DNA of 64,000 bases from Bacillus sp. Y1 (GCF_003586445.1 NZ_CP030028.1:1130501-1194500), one strand, 5' to 3'. Numbered from the stretch's first letter, positions 23,871 to 32,004 are shown. The notes: generated from the sequence alone by a model not told the origin. Numbers and translations are program-made.

Positions 23871-23882
23871 GAATTGTAATAA

Positions 23883-23958
<76 letters not shown>

Positions 23959-23965
23959 TTCGTAC

Positions 23966-24041
23966 GAGCCATTAGCTCAGTCGGTAGAGCATCTGACTTT
24001 TAATCAGAGGGTCGAAGGTTCGAGTCCTTCATGGCTCACCA
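23966..24041 (+). tRNA. tRNA-Lys (TTT)
   Basis: Acceptor GAGCCAT / ATGGCTC with encoded CCA, anticodon TTT in GACTTTTAATC. Confidence 0.96.
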
Positions 24042-24069
24042 AAGTTTTTTGCTTCAGCAAAATAACTTT
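24041..24069 (+). repeat. Post-tRNA hairpin 3
   Basis: AAAGTTTTTTGC pairs with GCAAAATAACTTT across a TTCA loop with one bulged T. It begins at the terminal A of tRNA-Lys. Confidence 0.6.
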
Positions 24070-24076
24070 CCATTAT

Positions 24077-24161
24077 GCGGGTGTGGCGGAATTGGCAGAC
24101 GCACTAGACTTAGGATCTAGCGCCGCAAGGCGTGGGGGTTCGACTCCCTTCACCCGCACCA
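24077..24161 (+). tRNA. tRNA-Leu (TAG)
   Basis: Class II tRNA with acceptor GCGGGTG / CACCCGC, anticodon TAG in GACTTAGGATC, a long variable arm and encoded CCA. Confidence 0.95.
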
Positions 24162-24195
24162 ATGCTTCTTTTTGTATCCTAATAACTTTCCATAT

Positions 24196-24270
24196 GCGGA
24201 AGTAGTTCAGTGGTAGAATACAACCTTGCCAAGGTTGGGGTCGCGGGTTCGAATCCCGTCTTCCGCTCCA
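24196..24270 (+). tRNA. tRNA-Gly (GCC)
   Basis: Acceptor GCGGAAG / CTTCCGC with encoded CCA, anticodon GCC in CCTTGCCAAGG. Confidence 0.96.
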
Positions 24271-24282
24271 GAACTTACTTTT

Positions 24283-24371
24283 GCCGGGGTGGCGGAACTG
24301 GCAGACGCACAGGACTTAAAATCCTGCGGTAGGTGACTACCGTACCGGTTCGATTCCGGTCCTCGGCACCA
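24283..24371 (+). tRNA. tRNA-Leu (TAA)
   Basis: Class II tRNA. The acceptor ends are GCCGGGG / CCTCGGC, the anticodon TAA lies in GACTTAAAATC, and CCA is encoded. Confidence 0.95.
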
Positions 24372-24372
24372 A

Positions 24373-24397
24373 GGATTTTTACGAATGTAAAATATCC
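24373..24397 (+). repeat. Post-tRNA hairpin 4
   Basis: GGATTTTTAC pairs with GTAAAATATCC across a GAAT loop with one bulged T, directly after the CCA of tRNA-Leu (TAA). Confidence 0.6.
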
Positions 24398-24474
24398 ATC
24401 CATTAGCGCTAGCAAAATAGGTATCGTTAAGTTACGAATGTAAAATATCCATCTATTAGTGCAAAGCAAAATAG
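24379..24474 (+). repeat. Imperfect 53-bp direct duplication in the tRNA-Leu/tRNA-Arg spacer
   Basis: TTACGAATGTAAAATATCC begins at 24379 and again at 24432, each followed by similar ATC(C/T)ATTAG(C/T)GC and AGCAAAATAG. The second copy reproduces half of hairpin 4. This spacer is about 140 bp, longer than the others, and holds no gene. Confidence 0.75.
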
Positions 24475-24515
24475 ATGTCCTTTACACACTAATATAAGTG
24501 ACATTACAAAAATAT

Positions 24516-24592
<77 letters not shown>

Positions 24593-24611
24593 TTTCTATT
24601 AATATTTGTTT

Positions 24612-24687
24612 GGGGCCTTAGCTCAGCTGGGAGAGCGCCTGCCTTGCACGCAGGAGGTCAGCGGTTCGATCCCGCTAGGCTCCACCA
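24612..24687 (+). tRNA. tRNA-Ala (TGC)
   Basis: Acceptor GGGGCCT / AGGCTCC with encoded CCA, anticodon TGC in CCTTGCACG. Confidence 0.96.
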
Positions 24688-24726
24688 AGATTTTTTCACG
24701 GAACGTAGTGTAGTGAAAATAATCTT
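24687..24726 (+). repeat. Post-tRNA hairpin 5
   Basis: AAGATTTTTTCAC pairs with GTGAAAATAATCTT with one bulged T. It begins at the last A of tRNA-Ala. Its loop sequence GGAACGTAGTGTAGT recurs 38 bp downstream at about 24738. Confidence 0.6.
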
Positions 24727-24777
24727 CAATAATTCATGGAACGTAGTGTAGTAAAACATCTATTTTAAATTAACTTT

Positions 24778-24854
24778 GGCGGTGTAGCTCAGCTGGCTAG
24801 AGCGTACGGTTCATACCCGTGAGGTCGGGGGTTCGATCCCCTCCGCCGCTACCA
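24778..24854 (+). tRNA. tRNA-Met (CAT), elongator type
   Basis: Acceptor begins GGCGGTG and ends CGCCGCT-A-CCA; anticodon CAT in GGTTCATACCC. It lacks the unpaired C1 and GGG/CCC stem of initiator tRNA. An Ile2 (lysidine) tRNA is the alternative. Confidence 0.9.
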
Positions 24855-24872
24855 TAATAGTTTTATTTCTTT

Positions 24873-24965
24873 GGAGGTATACCCAAGTCTGGCTGAAGGG
24901 ATCGGTCTTGAAAACCGACAGGCGGGTCAAACCGCGCGGGGGTTCGAATCCCTCTACCTCCTCCA
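24873..24965 (+). tRNA. tRNA-Ser (TGA)
   Basis: Class II tRNA of 93 nt. Acceptor GGAGGTA / TACCTCC, anticodon TGA in GTCTTGAAAAC, long variable arm, encoded CCA. Confidence 0.94.
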
Positions 24966-24992
24966 TCTTAAGTAAACTCTTGAAAAAACTCT

Positions 24993-25068
24993 GGTCCCGT
25001 GGTGTAGCGGTTAACATGCCTGCCTGTCACGCAGGAGATCGCCGGTTCGATCCCGGTCGGGACCGCCA
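24993..25068 (+). tRNA. tRNA-Asp (GTC)
   Basis: Acceptor GGTCCCG / CGGGACC with encoded CCA, anticodon GTC in CCTGTCACG. Confidence 0.96.
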
Positions 25069-25096
25069 TCTATACATAATTGAATAGCAATACAAT

Positions 25097-25169
25097 GGCT
25101 CAGTAGCTCAGTCGGTAGAGCAAAGGACTGAAAATCCTTGTGTCGGCGGTTCGATTCCGTCCTGAGCCA
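25097..25169 (+). tRNA. tRNA-Phe (GAA)
   Basis: Acceptor GGCTCAG / CTGAGCC, anticodon GAA in GACTGAAAATC. CCA is not encoded (3' end A-TCT). Confidence 0.93.
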
Positions 25170-25183
25170 TCTTTCTTTTTTGA

Positions 25184-25254
25184 AGGGGTATAGTTTAAAG
25201 GTAGAACAAAGGTCTCCAAAACCTTCGGTGTGGGTTCGATTCCTACTACCCCTG
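25184..25254 (+). tRNA. tRNA-Trp (CCA)
   Basis: Acceptor AGGGGTA / TACCCCT with G73, anticodon CCA in GTCTCCAAAAC. The terminal CCA is not encoded (TCA follows). Confidence 0.92.
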
Positions 25255-25265
25255 TCAAATAACAT

Positions 25266-25342
25266 GGCGGTTGTGGCGAAGTGGTTAACGCATCGGATTG
25301 TGGTTCCGACATTCGTGGGTTCGATTCCCATCAGTCGCCCCA
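25266..25342 (+). tRNA. tRNA-His (GTG)
   Basis: The extra G(-1) faces C73, the identity feature of tRNA-His. Anticodon GTG in GATTGTGGTTC, encoded CCA. Confidence 0.94.
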
Positions 25343-25361
25343 TTATATGCAATTTCTTCAT

Positions 25362-25433
25362 TGGGCTATAGCCAAGCGGTAAGGCAACGGACTTTGACTC
25401 CGTCATGCGTTGGTTCGAATCCAGCTAGCCCAG
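25362..25433 (+). tRNA. tRNA-Gln (TTG)
   Basis: Acceptor TGGGCTA / TAGCCCA with G73, anticodon TTG in GACTTTGACTC. CCA is not encoded. Confidence 0.93.
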
Positions 25434-25436
25434 TAC

Positions 25437-25552
25437 GAAAAGCGGAGCCGACTGTTTTGGTCCGACAAGCGCTGGAGGGGCACCTGCGGAAGTCATAAGA
25501 CTTCAAAGGGGCACCGAAGCGACCTCGAGGACCAAGGAGGCGCAGCTGGACA
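25437..25552 (+). repeat. Structured dispersed repeat, copy B, between tRNA-Gln and tRNA-Gly
   Basis: It starts GAAAAGCGGAGCCG and ends GGCGCAGCTGGACAAT. Internal pairings include TTGGTCC with GGACCAA, GGGGCACC repeated at both flanks, and a GAAGTCATAAGACTTC hairpin. It shares its two ends with copies A and C. It separates the last tRNA gene from the other 16. Confidence 0.7.
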
Positions 25553-25561
25553 ATATAATAT

Positions 25562-25635
25562 GCGGGTGTAGTTTAATGGTAAAACCTCAGCCTTCCAAGC
25601 TGATGTCGTGAGTTCGATTCTCATCACCCGCTCCA
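25562..25635 (+). tRNA. tRNA-Gly (TCC)
   Basis: Acceptor GCGGGTG / CACCCGC with encoded CCA, anticodon TCC in CCTTCCAAG. Last gene of the rRNA-tRNA unit. Confidence 0.95.
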
Positions 25636-25657
25636 TAAATACATATAACCTTGTTTC

Positions 25658-25704
25658 CAACACTAGAGTTGTTTCAAAAAATGAAGCAGCCCTAGTGTTT
25701 TTTA
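25658..25704 (+). terminator. Terminator of the rRNA-tRNA unit
   Basis: AACACTAG / CTAGTGTT with further pairing inside (GTTGTTTC with GAAGCAGC), followed by T-rich sequence. Confidence 0.85.
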
Positions 25705-25730
25705 TTTTTTAAGAAATTGTTTTTATAAAG

Positions 25731-25759
25731 AAAGGACAGGTGCATAGCACCTATCCTTT
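25731..25759 (-). terminator. Terminator of the 42-residue minus-strand gene
   Basis: AAAGGATAGGTGC / GCACCTGTCCTTT on the minus strand, followed by CTTTAT. It starts at the stop codon. Confidence 0.7.
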
Positions 25760-25887
25760 TACCAATCTTGTGTATTTTCAAGTAAATGATCGATTTCAAT
25801 TGTTGTGATGAATGAAAATCCTTCATCTTCAGTAAGGTCGCGAGTGGATTCTAACAATTCATCGATATCAGCTTTTATTAATCGCAT
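25759..25887 (-). CDS. Small protein of unknown function, 42 residues
   Basis: A short frame with a good ribosome binding site (GAGAGGAG, about 10 bases before ATG 25887) and its own terminator. The product starts MRLIKADIDELLEST, is acidic (many Asp/Glu) and ends LLENTQDW. It has no signal peptide or membrane segment. A codon pattern without rare codons and the complete expression signals support a real gene. I do not recognise the family. It converges on the tRNA unit and diverges from the two-component genes. Confidence 0.6.
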   Translation of the reverse strand: MRLIKADIDELLESTRDLTEDEGFSFITTIEIDHLLENTQDW

Positions 25888-26147
25888 AGTTATATACTCC
25901 TCTCGTTTATGTACGTTATTAACCATACCCTATTTTCTGGTCTACTAAACTTTTCGATGCGAAGTTCTTCTTTATGGGGGTAAGAAGAAATAAATTATTA
26001 ATTTCTTTCCCTTATCATGTTATGAATAAAATATGACCAAACTATTACTTAGCTATTAATAAAATAGGAAGAATCTCATTTTTAGTTGAAAAATAGTTAT
26101 AAATACATTTAAATTAAGGTCGAGAGATGTAGGGGGAGTTGAGATAA

Positions 26148-26852
26148 ATGAAAGTATTAGTGATAGAAGATAATGAGAGTGTATGCTCAATGATTGATAT
26201 GTTTTTTTCTAAAGAGGGAATCAAAGGGACGTATATCCACGATGGTTTAGAAGGCCTTAACACGTTTAAATCAGGTGAATGGGACTTGGTTATTATTGAC
26301 TGGATGCTTCCGAGTATGGATGGTGTTATGATATGCCGAAAAATCCGAGAAGAAGGCTATTCGGTTCCCATTATTATGTTAACTGCAAAGGATACAGAGT
26401 CAGACCAAGTGCTAGGACTTGAAATGGGAGCTGATGATTATGTAACAAAACCGTTCAGTCCACTTGCTTTAATGGCAAGAATCAAGGCGATTAGTCGTCG
26501 TATGCAAAGTAATGATCTAGTAAAAGTTGATAAAGGGATGCTCCAAACAAAACATTTTAAAATTAGTAAAGATACAAGAGAAGTGTTTTTAGATGATCAG
26601 CCAGTGTTAAATTTAACACCGAAGGAATTTGAACTTCTTTACTACTTCGCACAGCATCCAAAGCAGGTCTTTACAAGGGAACAGCTTCTTGAGCGAGTAT
26701 GGGGATACCAATTTTATGGCGATGAGCGAACAGTAGATGTTCATATTAAAAGATTAAGAAAGAAGATAGGAACCGATTCTCAGCCATTCTTCCATACTGT
26801 CTGGGGTGTAGGCTACAAGTTTGATGAAGTGGTGCAAGGAAATGAAAATTAA
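26148..26852 (+). CDS. yclJ: OmpR/PhoB-family response regulator (YclJ-like)
   Basis: A 234-residue regulator: receiver domain with E7/D8, phospho-acceptor D51 in VIIDWMLPSMDG, T in MLTAKDTESDQ and K in VTKPFSP, then a winged-helix DNA-binding domain (about 130-230, LTPKEFELL and VDVHIKRLRKKI). The MLTAKDTESDQV and GADDYVTKPFSPL stretches and the overall fit point to B. subtilis YclJ, whose operon is ResD-controlled there. It overlaps the kinase gene by 11 bp. An AGGGGGAG site precedes the ATG. Confidence 0.85.
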   Translation: MKVLVIEDNESVCSMIDMFFSKEGIKGTYIHDGLEGLNTFKSGEWDLVIIDWMLPSMDGVMICRKIREEGYSVPIIMLTAKDTESDQVLGLEMGADDYVTKPFSPLALMARIKAISRRMQSNDLVKVDKGMLQTKHFKISKDTREVFLDDQPVLNLTPKEFELLYYFAQHPKQVFTREQLLERVWGYQFYGDERTVDVHIKRLRKKIGTDSQPFFHTVWGVGYKFDEVVQGNEN

Positions 26853-28248
26853 ATATTTGTACCAGCAGCTTATAAGTCACATAAGTGTGCTAGTAGTTGC
26901 TTTTTTAATATTAAGCTTAGTGTTCTCTCATTACGTAGAAGGGCTTGTGTATAAAAATAAGGTGGATGAACTTGAATCATACGGTGAAAATATCTTGCGT
27001 GACATTACAGAGGGGAATCTTTCCTCCGACCGAATTGTAAATGAGTATATGACCGTATTAGGTGGACGGAATATTAGCTTTTCTATCTTTGATGAGAAAG
27101 GAGCAGTCATATTTCCCGCCGATAAGCACGGGGGAGATTTAAGGTTAGTGGATGAAGTACTTGAACAAATTTCGAGCGGAGAGACTCTAATTGTTAAAAA
27201 TAGGACGAAACGCTCGGATCAGGAAGTAACACTTGTTGCTATTCCTTATATAGTAAATGGACAATTAGCAGGAGGAATCTTGCTTACTGCCCCAATTAGC
27301 GGTTCAAGAGAAATGATCAGTCAAATTAATCAATATTTATTTTATACTGTTCTCATCGCTTTAGTGGTTGCTGTTTTACTAAGCTTGATTTTATCAAGAA
27401 TACATGTTCATCGAATTAAACGAATTCAAGCGGCAACATCATCCGTTGCTGCTGGGAATTACACAGTAAAGCTACCTTCTTCAACATTTGACGAAATAGG
27501 GGAACTGGCCGAGGACTTTAATTCAATGGTGATGCGATTAAATGCCTCGAAGGAAGAAATTGAAAGCTTGGAAAATCGCCGTCGTAATTTTATGTCAGAT
27601 GTATCGCATGAACTTAGAACACCGCTTACAACGATCAGCGGAGTAATTGAAGGACTTAAAAATAATATGATTGCAGAAGAAGAAAAAGAGAAAGGAATTC
27701 AACTAGTAAGTAAAGAGACAAAGCGTCTGATTCGCCTGGTAAATGAAAATCTAGATTATGATAAAATCCGCTCAAATCAGATCAAGCTTACTAAAGAAGA
27801 GATTCCATTGGATGAGTTATTTGAAATCATCCAAGAGCAATTATCTCTTCAAGCAGAGGAAAAAGGGAACTCTATTCACATAGAGGTAGAGGAAGGTATG
27901 TCCATTTATGCGGATTATGATCGTCTTGTGCAAATTCTCATTAATATAACCAAAAATAGCATTCAGTTTACTTCAAATGGAAGTATCTATTTGCGAGGGA
28001 AGAATGGAATAAGGGAAACCATTATTGAAATTGAAGATACGGGAATAGGAATCGATCCGATGGAGATTGAGAAAATATGGCATCGTTTTTATAAAGCTGA
28101 AATCTCGCGTACATCAAATCCATTTGGAGAGTTTGGGTTAGGCTTGTCGATTGTCAAACAGCTCGTACAGCTTCATAGTGGAAAGATCGAAGTAACGAGT
28201 GATAAAGGAAAAGGAACCATATTTACGATTCGTTTTCCCTCAGAATGA
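26842..28248 (+). CDS. yclK: Membrane sensor histidine kinase (YclK-like)
   Basis: A 468-residue kinase with two membrane segments (about 10-30 and 160-180) enclosing a PAS-like extracellular sensor of about 130 residues, then HAMP, HisKA with H256 in VSHELRTP, and an ATPase domain (N-box ITKNSIQFT, G1 EDTGIGID, G2 FGLGLSI). I start at ATG 26842, which overlaps the regulator's stop; the frame runs seven codons further upstream. Cognate partner of the YclJ-like regulator. The signal is unknown, but the next gene is htrA, which suggests an envelope role. Confidence 0.87.
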   Translation: MKIKYLYQQLISHISVLVVAFLILSLVFSHYVEGLVYKNKVDELESYGENILRDITEGNLSSDRIVNEYMTVLGGRNISFSIFDEKGAVIFPADKHGGDLRLVDEVLEQISSGETLIVKNRTKRSDQEVTLVAIPYIVNGQLAGGILLTAPISGSREMISQINQYLFYTVLIALVVAVLLSLILSRIHVHRIKRIQAATSSVAAGNYTVKLPSSTFDEIGELAEDFNSMVMRLNASKEEIESLENRRRNFMSDVSHELRTPLTTISGVIEGLKNNMIAEEEKEKGIQLVSKETKRLIRLVNENLDYDKIRSNQIKLTKEEIPLDELFEIIQEQLSLQAEEKGNSIHIEVEEGMSIYADYDRLVQILINITKNSIQFTSNGSIYLRGKNGIRETIIEIEDTGIGIDPMEIEKIWHRFYKAEISRTSNPFGEFGLGLSIVKQLVQLHSGKIEVTSDKGKGTIFTIRFPSE

Positions 28249-28257
28249 TTCTAGCAA

Positions 28258-28290
28258 AAAATAAGCCGCATTAGCGGTTTATTTTTTTTT
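28258..28290 (+). terminator. Terminator after the YclJ/YclK-like pair
   Basis: AAATAAGCCGC / GCGGTTTATTT with a long T run. It separates the two-component genes from htrA. Confidence 0.85.
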
Positions 28291-28409
28291 GCTGAATAAA
28301 CATAATCTTTCCCTATTATTTCTAACTCTATTAAAGGTTTGTTAATTATTTGTTCATAAATGGGGTCTATGATGTAACTATGAAGCAAGACATAAAGGAG
28401 GAGCTTAGG

Positions 28410-29684
28410 ATGAGCGATTTTAATCAATTCCCATCACAATTAGAAACTTCACAAGAATATCATACAGAACCTGTTAAGAAGAAAAAGAAAGGAAGGAAGG
28501 TGCAAAGCTTTTTATCAATGGTGGCTGCTGGGGTTGTAGGATCTATGCTTACCATCGTAGCTATTCCTAATATAGACACACTTCAAAATCTCTCTGAGAA
28601 GATAAGTGGAGTTACTGGAGAGCAAAACTCCGCTGTGTCTAGTTCAAATGAAAATAATGAGGCAGCAGCTGTAGTGACAACTGCTACATCTACAACTAAA
28701 AATTCTGATGATATTGCAGTTGTAGATATGGTTGAAGCATCCTCAAAAGCGATTGTAGGGATTGTCAACTTACAAGAACAAACTAGTCGTTATTCTACTG
28801 ACACATCAGCTGTTGAGGCAGGGTCAGGGTCAGGTGTCATTTTTAAAGTAACAGGTAATGAGGCTTATATTGTTACAAACAATCACGTGATCGAAGGGGC
28901 AAGTGAAATTGAGGTTTCGCTTTATAACGGAGAGAAAGCAAGTGCACAACTAATTGGGGCAGATGCTCTAACTGATTTAGCTGTATTAAAAATTGATTCC
29001 AAAGATGTTGAAGGCACACTTGAATTCGGAGATTCTTCCACATTACGTGCTGGAGAAGAGGTACTTGCTATAGGAAATCCACTTGGTCTTGAATTTTCAC
29101 GTACGGTAACTCAAGGGATTGTAAGTGCAACGGATCGGACGATAGCTGTTACGACTTCTGCAGGAGAATGGGAGCTGAATGTAATCCAGACGGATGCAGC
29201 CATTAATCCTGGAAATAGTGGTGGAGCTTTACTCAATTCAAGTGGGCAGGTAATAGGAATTAACTCACTTAAGATCTCAGAGGATGGAGTTGAGGGATTA
29301 GGATTCGCGATTCCAAGTAATGACGTAGTACCAATCGTAAACCAACTTATTGAATCTGGCCAAATCACCCGTCCTTATATGGGAGTGAGCTTAGCTGGTC
29401 TAGAGGAACTTCCCCAAATGTATCTTCAGGAAGTGCCAGAAACAGTAACAGAAGGTGCAATGGTGATGCAAATCGATTCTAGCTCAGCTGCCGCGAAAGC
29501 AGGTTTAGCAGTAGGTGATGTAATCGTTAGTATCGATGACGTGAAGGTAACCAATTCAAATGATTTACGTAAGTATTTATACAATGATCTATCTGTGGGT
29601 GATGAAATAACCTTAAAGGTATATAGCAAGGGACAAGAAAAAACGGTCACGATGACTTTAACAGATCAGCAAGCGACAAGTTAA
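28410..29684 (+). CDS. htrA: HtrA/DegP-type membrane serine protease
   Basis: A 424-residue S1C protease that degrades misfolded exported proteins. It has a cytoplasmic Lys-rich N-terminus, one membrane anchor (about 38-57), a Ser/Thr/Asn-rich linker, a trypsin-like domain with the triad H159 (TNNHVIEG), D189 (LTDLAVLK) and S270 (PGNSGGA), and one C-terminal PDZ domain (about 325-415). I start at ATG 28410 behind AAAGGAGGAG. B. subtilis has three paralogues (HtrA, HtrB, HtrC) and I cannot say which is the ortholog; in B. subtilis two of them are CssRS-controlled. Confidence 0.9.
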   Translation: MSDFNQFPSQLETSQEYHTEPVKKKKKGRKVQSFLSMVAAGVVGSMLTIVAIPNIDTLQNLSEKISGVTGEQNSAVSSSNENNEAAAVVTTATSTTKNSDDIAVVDMVEASSKAIVGIVNLQEQTSRYSTDTSAVEAGSGSGVIFKVTGNEAYIVTNNHVIEGASEIEVSLYNGEKASAQLIGADALTDLAVLKIDSKDVEGTLEFGDSSTLRAGEEVLAIGNPLGLEFSRTVTQGIVSATDRTIAVTTSAGEWELNVIQTDAAINPGNSGGALLNSSGQVIGINSLKISEDGVEGLGFAIPSNDVVPIVNQLIESGQITRPYMGVSLAGLEELPQMYLQEVPETVTEGAMVMQIDSSSAAAKAGLAVGDVIVSIDDVKVTNSNDLRKYLYNDLSVGDEITLKVYSKGQEKTVTMTLTDQQATS

Positions 29685-29707
29685 TCAAATCTTCGGAGGG
29701 ATTAGAA

Positions 29708-29779
29708 ATGGACGTTAAAAACAAGATTTTAAATAAACAGGGCATCCAGTTTTACTTGAAGGGAGGTGAATTCATTTGA
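29708..29779 (+). CDS. 23-codon leader ORF upstream of the PspA operon
   Basis: ATG preceded by CGGAGGGA at good spacing opens a frame for MDVKNKILNKQG followed by about ten more residues. Its TGA overlaps the TTG start of the membrane protein gene, and the next gene's ribosome binding site lies inside its 3' end. It may couple translation or serve as a regulatory leader; it may also be chance. It does not extend any known protein. Confidence 0.35.
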   Translation: MDVKNKILNKQGIQFYLKGGEFI

Positions 29780-30273
29780 ACAAGGCGGTAAAGTGGACGA
29801 TAATCGTAGCACCGATCGTCGTTCTAGTGATTGTCATTGTTAGTATGTTTAGTATACCAACCATGACCGTTCAAGCTCAGGGGTTTCATGGAATGAAAGG
29901 TGGAGGCGTTCATGGTTTTCATCAAAGAGGTATGATGGTGAACCACTCCTTCTTCTTATTACCATTCTTACTAGGTGTATTGGCAAAGGTTGGCCTAGTG
30001 ATAGCTGGTTGGATGCTTTGGGTTAGAGGAAAGAGCAATGGAATGAAACTTACTGGTGGAATCTTACTAGCACTAGGAATACTTGCTCTATTACCTACTA
30101 TTCTAGCCATTCCACTTCTTATTTTATTAGGTTACTTACTTTATAAGGGTGCAGTAATGAAAGACACAAATGTTCAAGAATTAATGACGGGAGAAGATTT
30201 AGTTGTACCGTCCTATACAAATAGAGATTTCCTTGATGAGTGGGAAAACAAAGTACGTAGGGAGGAAAAGTAA
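29776..30273 (+). CDS. Membrane protein of unknown function, linked to PspA
   Basis: A 165-residue protein. A first hydrophobic segment (about 7-29) is followed by a Gly/His/Met-rich stretch (FHGMKGGGVHGFHQRGMM), two or three further membrane segments and a charged C-terminal tail. It starts with TTG behind AGGGAGGTGA. It ends two bases before pspA and is surely co-expressed with it. By position it may recruit or sense for PspA at the membrane. The His/Met-rich loop could bind metal. I do not recognise the family. Confidence 0.6.
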   Translation: MNKAVKWTIIVAPIVVLVIVIVSMFSIPTMTVQAQGFHGMKGGGVHGFHQRGMMVNHSFFLLPFLLGVLAKVGLVIAGWMLWVRGKSNGMKLTGGILLALGILALLPTILAIPLLILLGYLLYKGAVMKDTNVQELMTGEDLVVPSYTNRDFLDEWENKVRREEK

Positions 30274-30275
30274 AA

Positions 30276-30947
30276 ATGGGGATTTTTAAACGAATAAAAG
30301 ATATCGCAACAGCAGATTTTAATGATGCTTTGGATCGATTAGAGGATCCAATTAGTATGCTCAAACAATATTTAAGAGAACTTGAGGGAGAGATTGGAAA
30401 AGCACAAAAGGCTCTCGCTCAGCAGCTGTATATTGAAAAGAAGTTTGAAGCAGTCATTGAATCAACGATTGACAGAGTCCAAAAAAGAGCAAGACAAGCT
30501 GAGTTAGCAGTCGAAAGAGGAGAAGATCAGATTGCTAGACTAGCGATAGAGGACAAGCTTCAACAAGAGAAAAAATTAAGATTGTATGAAGGACAGTACC
30601 ACACAATTAAAAATCAAACGAATTTATTGTACGACGAACTCGATAAACTTAAAGAAAAATACGACGAATTACAGGATCGTAAACTGTTGCTCGTTTCTAG
30701 AATGACAGCGGCAAAGGTATCAAACGATATCTCACAAGTTCTTTCTTCGATTAATCCGGACCGAGCGGTAAAGGGGTTCATAAGAGTAGAGGAAGAGATA
30801 CTTAAACTTGAAGCAAAGTCACAAGCAAATCAATATTTCAAAAAAGCGAATGCGGGAAGAATTGAGAATGTTCTTGGAACATATTCACATGAAGATGTAG
30901 AGAAGGAATTGGAGAAGCTAAAATCTTCAAGACTAGAAACTGTATAA
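30276..30947 (+). CDS. pspA: PspA/IM30-family membrane-stress protein
   Basis: A 223-residue, almost entirely helical coiled-coil protein with the amphipathic N-terminal MGIFKRIKDI helix that binds lipids and the PspA family pattern (DPISMLKQYLRELE, AQALA-like repeats). The family forms ESCRT-III-like rods that protect damaged membranes; B. subtilis has PspA and LiaH. It is the second gene of a unit with a small membrane protein. GGGAGGAAA precedes the ATG. Confidence 0.9.
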   Translation: MGIFKRIKDIATADFNDALDRLEDPISMLKQYLRELEGEIGKAQKALAQQLYIEKKFEAVIESTIDRVQKRARQAELAVERGEDQIARLAIEDKLQQEKKLRLYEGQYHTIKNQTNLLYDELDKLKEKYDELQDRKLLLVSRMTAAKVSNDISQVLSSINPDRAVKGFIRVEEEILKLEAKSQANQYFKKANAGRIENVLGTYSHEDVEKELEKLKSSRLETV

Positions 30948-30958
30948 TTTGGGAGAGG

Positions 30959-30985
30959 GAGACGAGCTAATCGTCTCTTTTTCTT
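30959..30985 (+). terminator. Terminator after pspA
   Basis: GAGACGA / TCGTCTC followed by T-rich sequence. Confidence 0.85.
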
Positions 30986-31075
30986 TTTCATAACTCTTTC
31001 ATTGCTTGTTAATAGTTTTGTCACATTTACAGGTTAGTATTAGGAAGAGAAAACAAAGGAGAGGACAATTACAAA

Positions 31076-31963
31076 ATGAAGGAAAAATTACTTAGGAAGA
31101 AGTTAGTAATAACAATAGTAACAGCATTAGTCGGACTAGCTATTATCGCTGGTATTCTCTTATCAACAAAAGATAGTGTAGTAGCAACGGTAGGAGATGC
31201 GTCCATCTCAGAAGATGAACTCCAACAGACTTTGTTAGATCAGTATGGAGCAGATGCACTTGATGTGTTAATTACAAACAAATTAATTGAGCTTGAAGCG
31301 GATAAACAAAAGATTACGGTATCAGATGAAGAAGTTGAAGAGGAACTTGCCACATTGGCTGAATCATATGGCGGTGAAACTGCTCTTGAAGAGGCAGTTG
31401 TAGCGACTGGAATGACAATGGACGATGTTCGAGACGATATTATTAATTATATTAAAACCGAGAAACTGATTGAGCCAAGAATTGAAATTACAGATGAAGA
31501 GTTACAAACATATTTTGATGAAAATAAGGATACTTTTGCTACAGCTGAACAAGTACAAGCAAGCCATATTTTAGTTGCTGATGAAGCAACTGCTAACGAA
31601 GTCAAAAGTAAACTAGATGCAGGGGAAGACTTTAGCGAATTAGCTAAAGAATATTCAACAGATACAACAACAGCAGAATCTGGTGGGGACTTAGGATACT
31701 TTAGCAGTGGTGATATGGTAGCAGAGTTTGAAGAGGTTGCATTTGCACTTGGTGTGGATGAGATTAGTGCTCCTGTAAAAACGGAGTATGGTTACCATAT
31801 AATTAAAGTTGTCGATCATCAGGAAGCGAAGGAAGCTAATTTCGAAGATAGTAAGGAAGAGATTACAGATACCTTGATGAATGATAAGATGTCTACAGAA
31901 TATACAGTATGGTTAGAAGAGCTTAAAGAAGAGTATGAAATTACTAACAATCTAGAAGCATAA
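31076..31963 (+). CDS. PrsA/YacD-like parvulin foldase, membrane-anchored
   Basis: A 295-residue extracytoplasmic peptidyl-prolyl isomerase. Residues about 10-30 are a hydrophobic anchor. An NC chaperone domain follows, then a parvulin domain (about 160-255) with VQASHILV, GGDLGYFSSGDMV and YGYHIIKV, the typical His and Phe/Met catalytic pocket residues. PrsA proper is a lipoprotein with a Cys lipobox. No Cys occurs here, so it is anchored by its signal segment, as in YacD-type proteins. Clients are probably exported proteins. It lies next to htrA and pspA genes. Confidence 0.85.
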   Translation: MKEKLLRKKLVITIVTALVGLAIIAGILLSTKDSVVATVGDASISEDELQQTLLDQYGADALDVLITNKLIELEADKQKITVSDEEVEEELATLAESYGGETALEEAVVATGMTMDDVRDDIINYIKTEKLIEPRIEITDEELQTYFDENKDTFATAEQVQASHILVADEATANEVKSKLDAGEDFSELAKEYSTDTTTAESGGDLGYFSSGDMVAEFEEVAFALGVDEISAPVKTEYGYHIIKVVDHQEAKEANFEDSKEEITDTLMNDKMSTEYTVWLEELKEEYEITNNLEA

Positions 31964-31964
31964 A

Positions 31965-32000
31965 AAGAACCCTCGATTGATTGTTCAATCGAGGGTTCTT
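31965..32000. terminator. Bidirectional terminator between foldase and CNNM-type gene
   Basis: AAGAACCCTCGATTGA / TCAATCGAGGGTTCTT around a TTGT loop, between convergent genes. Confidence 0.9.
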
Positions 32001-32004
32001 CATA

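Noticed and set aside
28410-29684. Calling the upstream kinase/regulator pair CssRS because htrA follows
   Set aside because: The receiver and its motifs fit YclJ/YclK better, and a terminator separates them from htrA.
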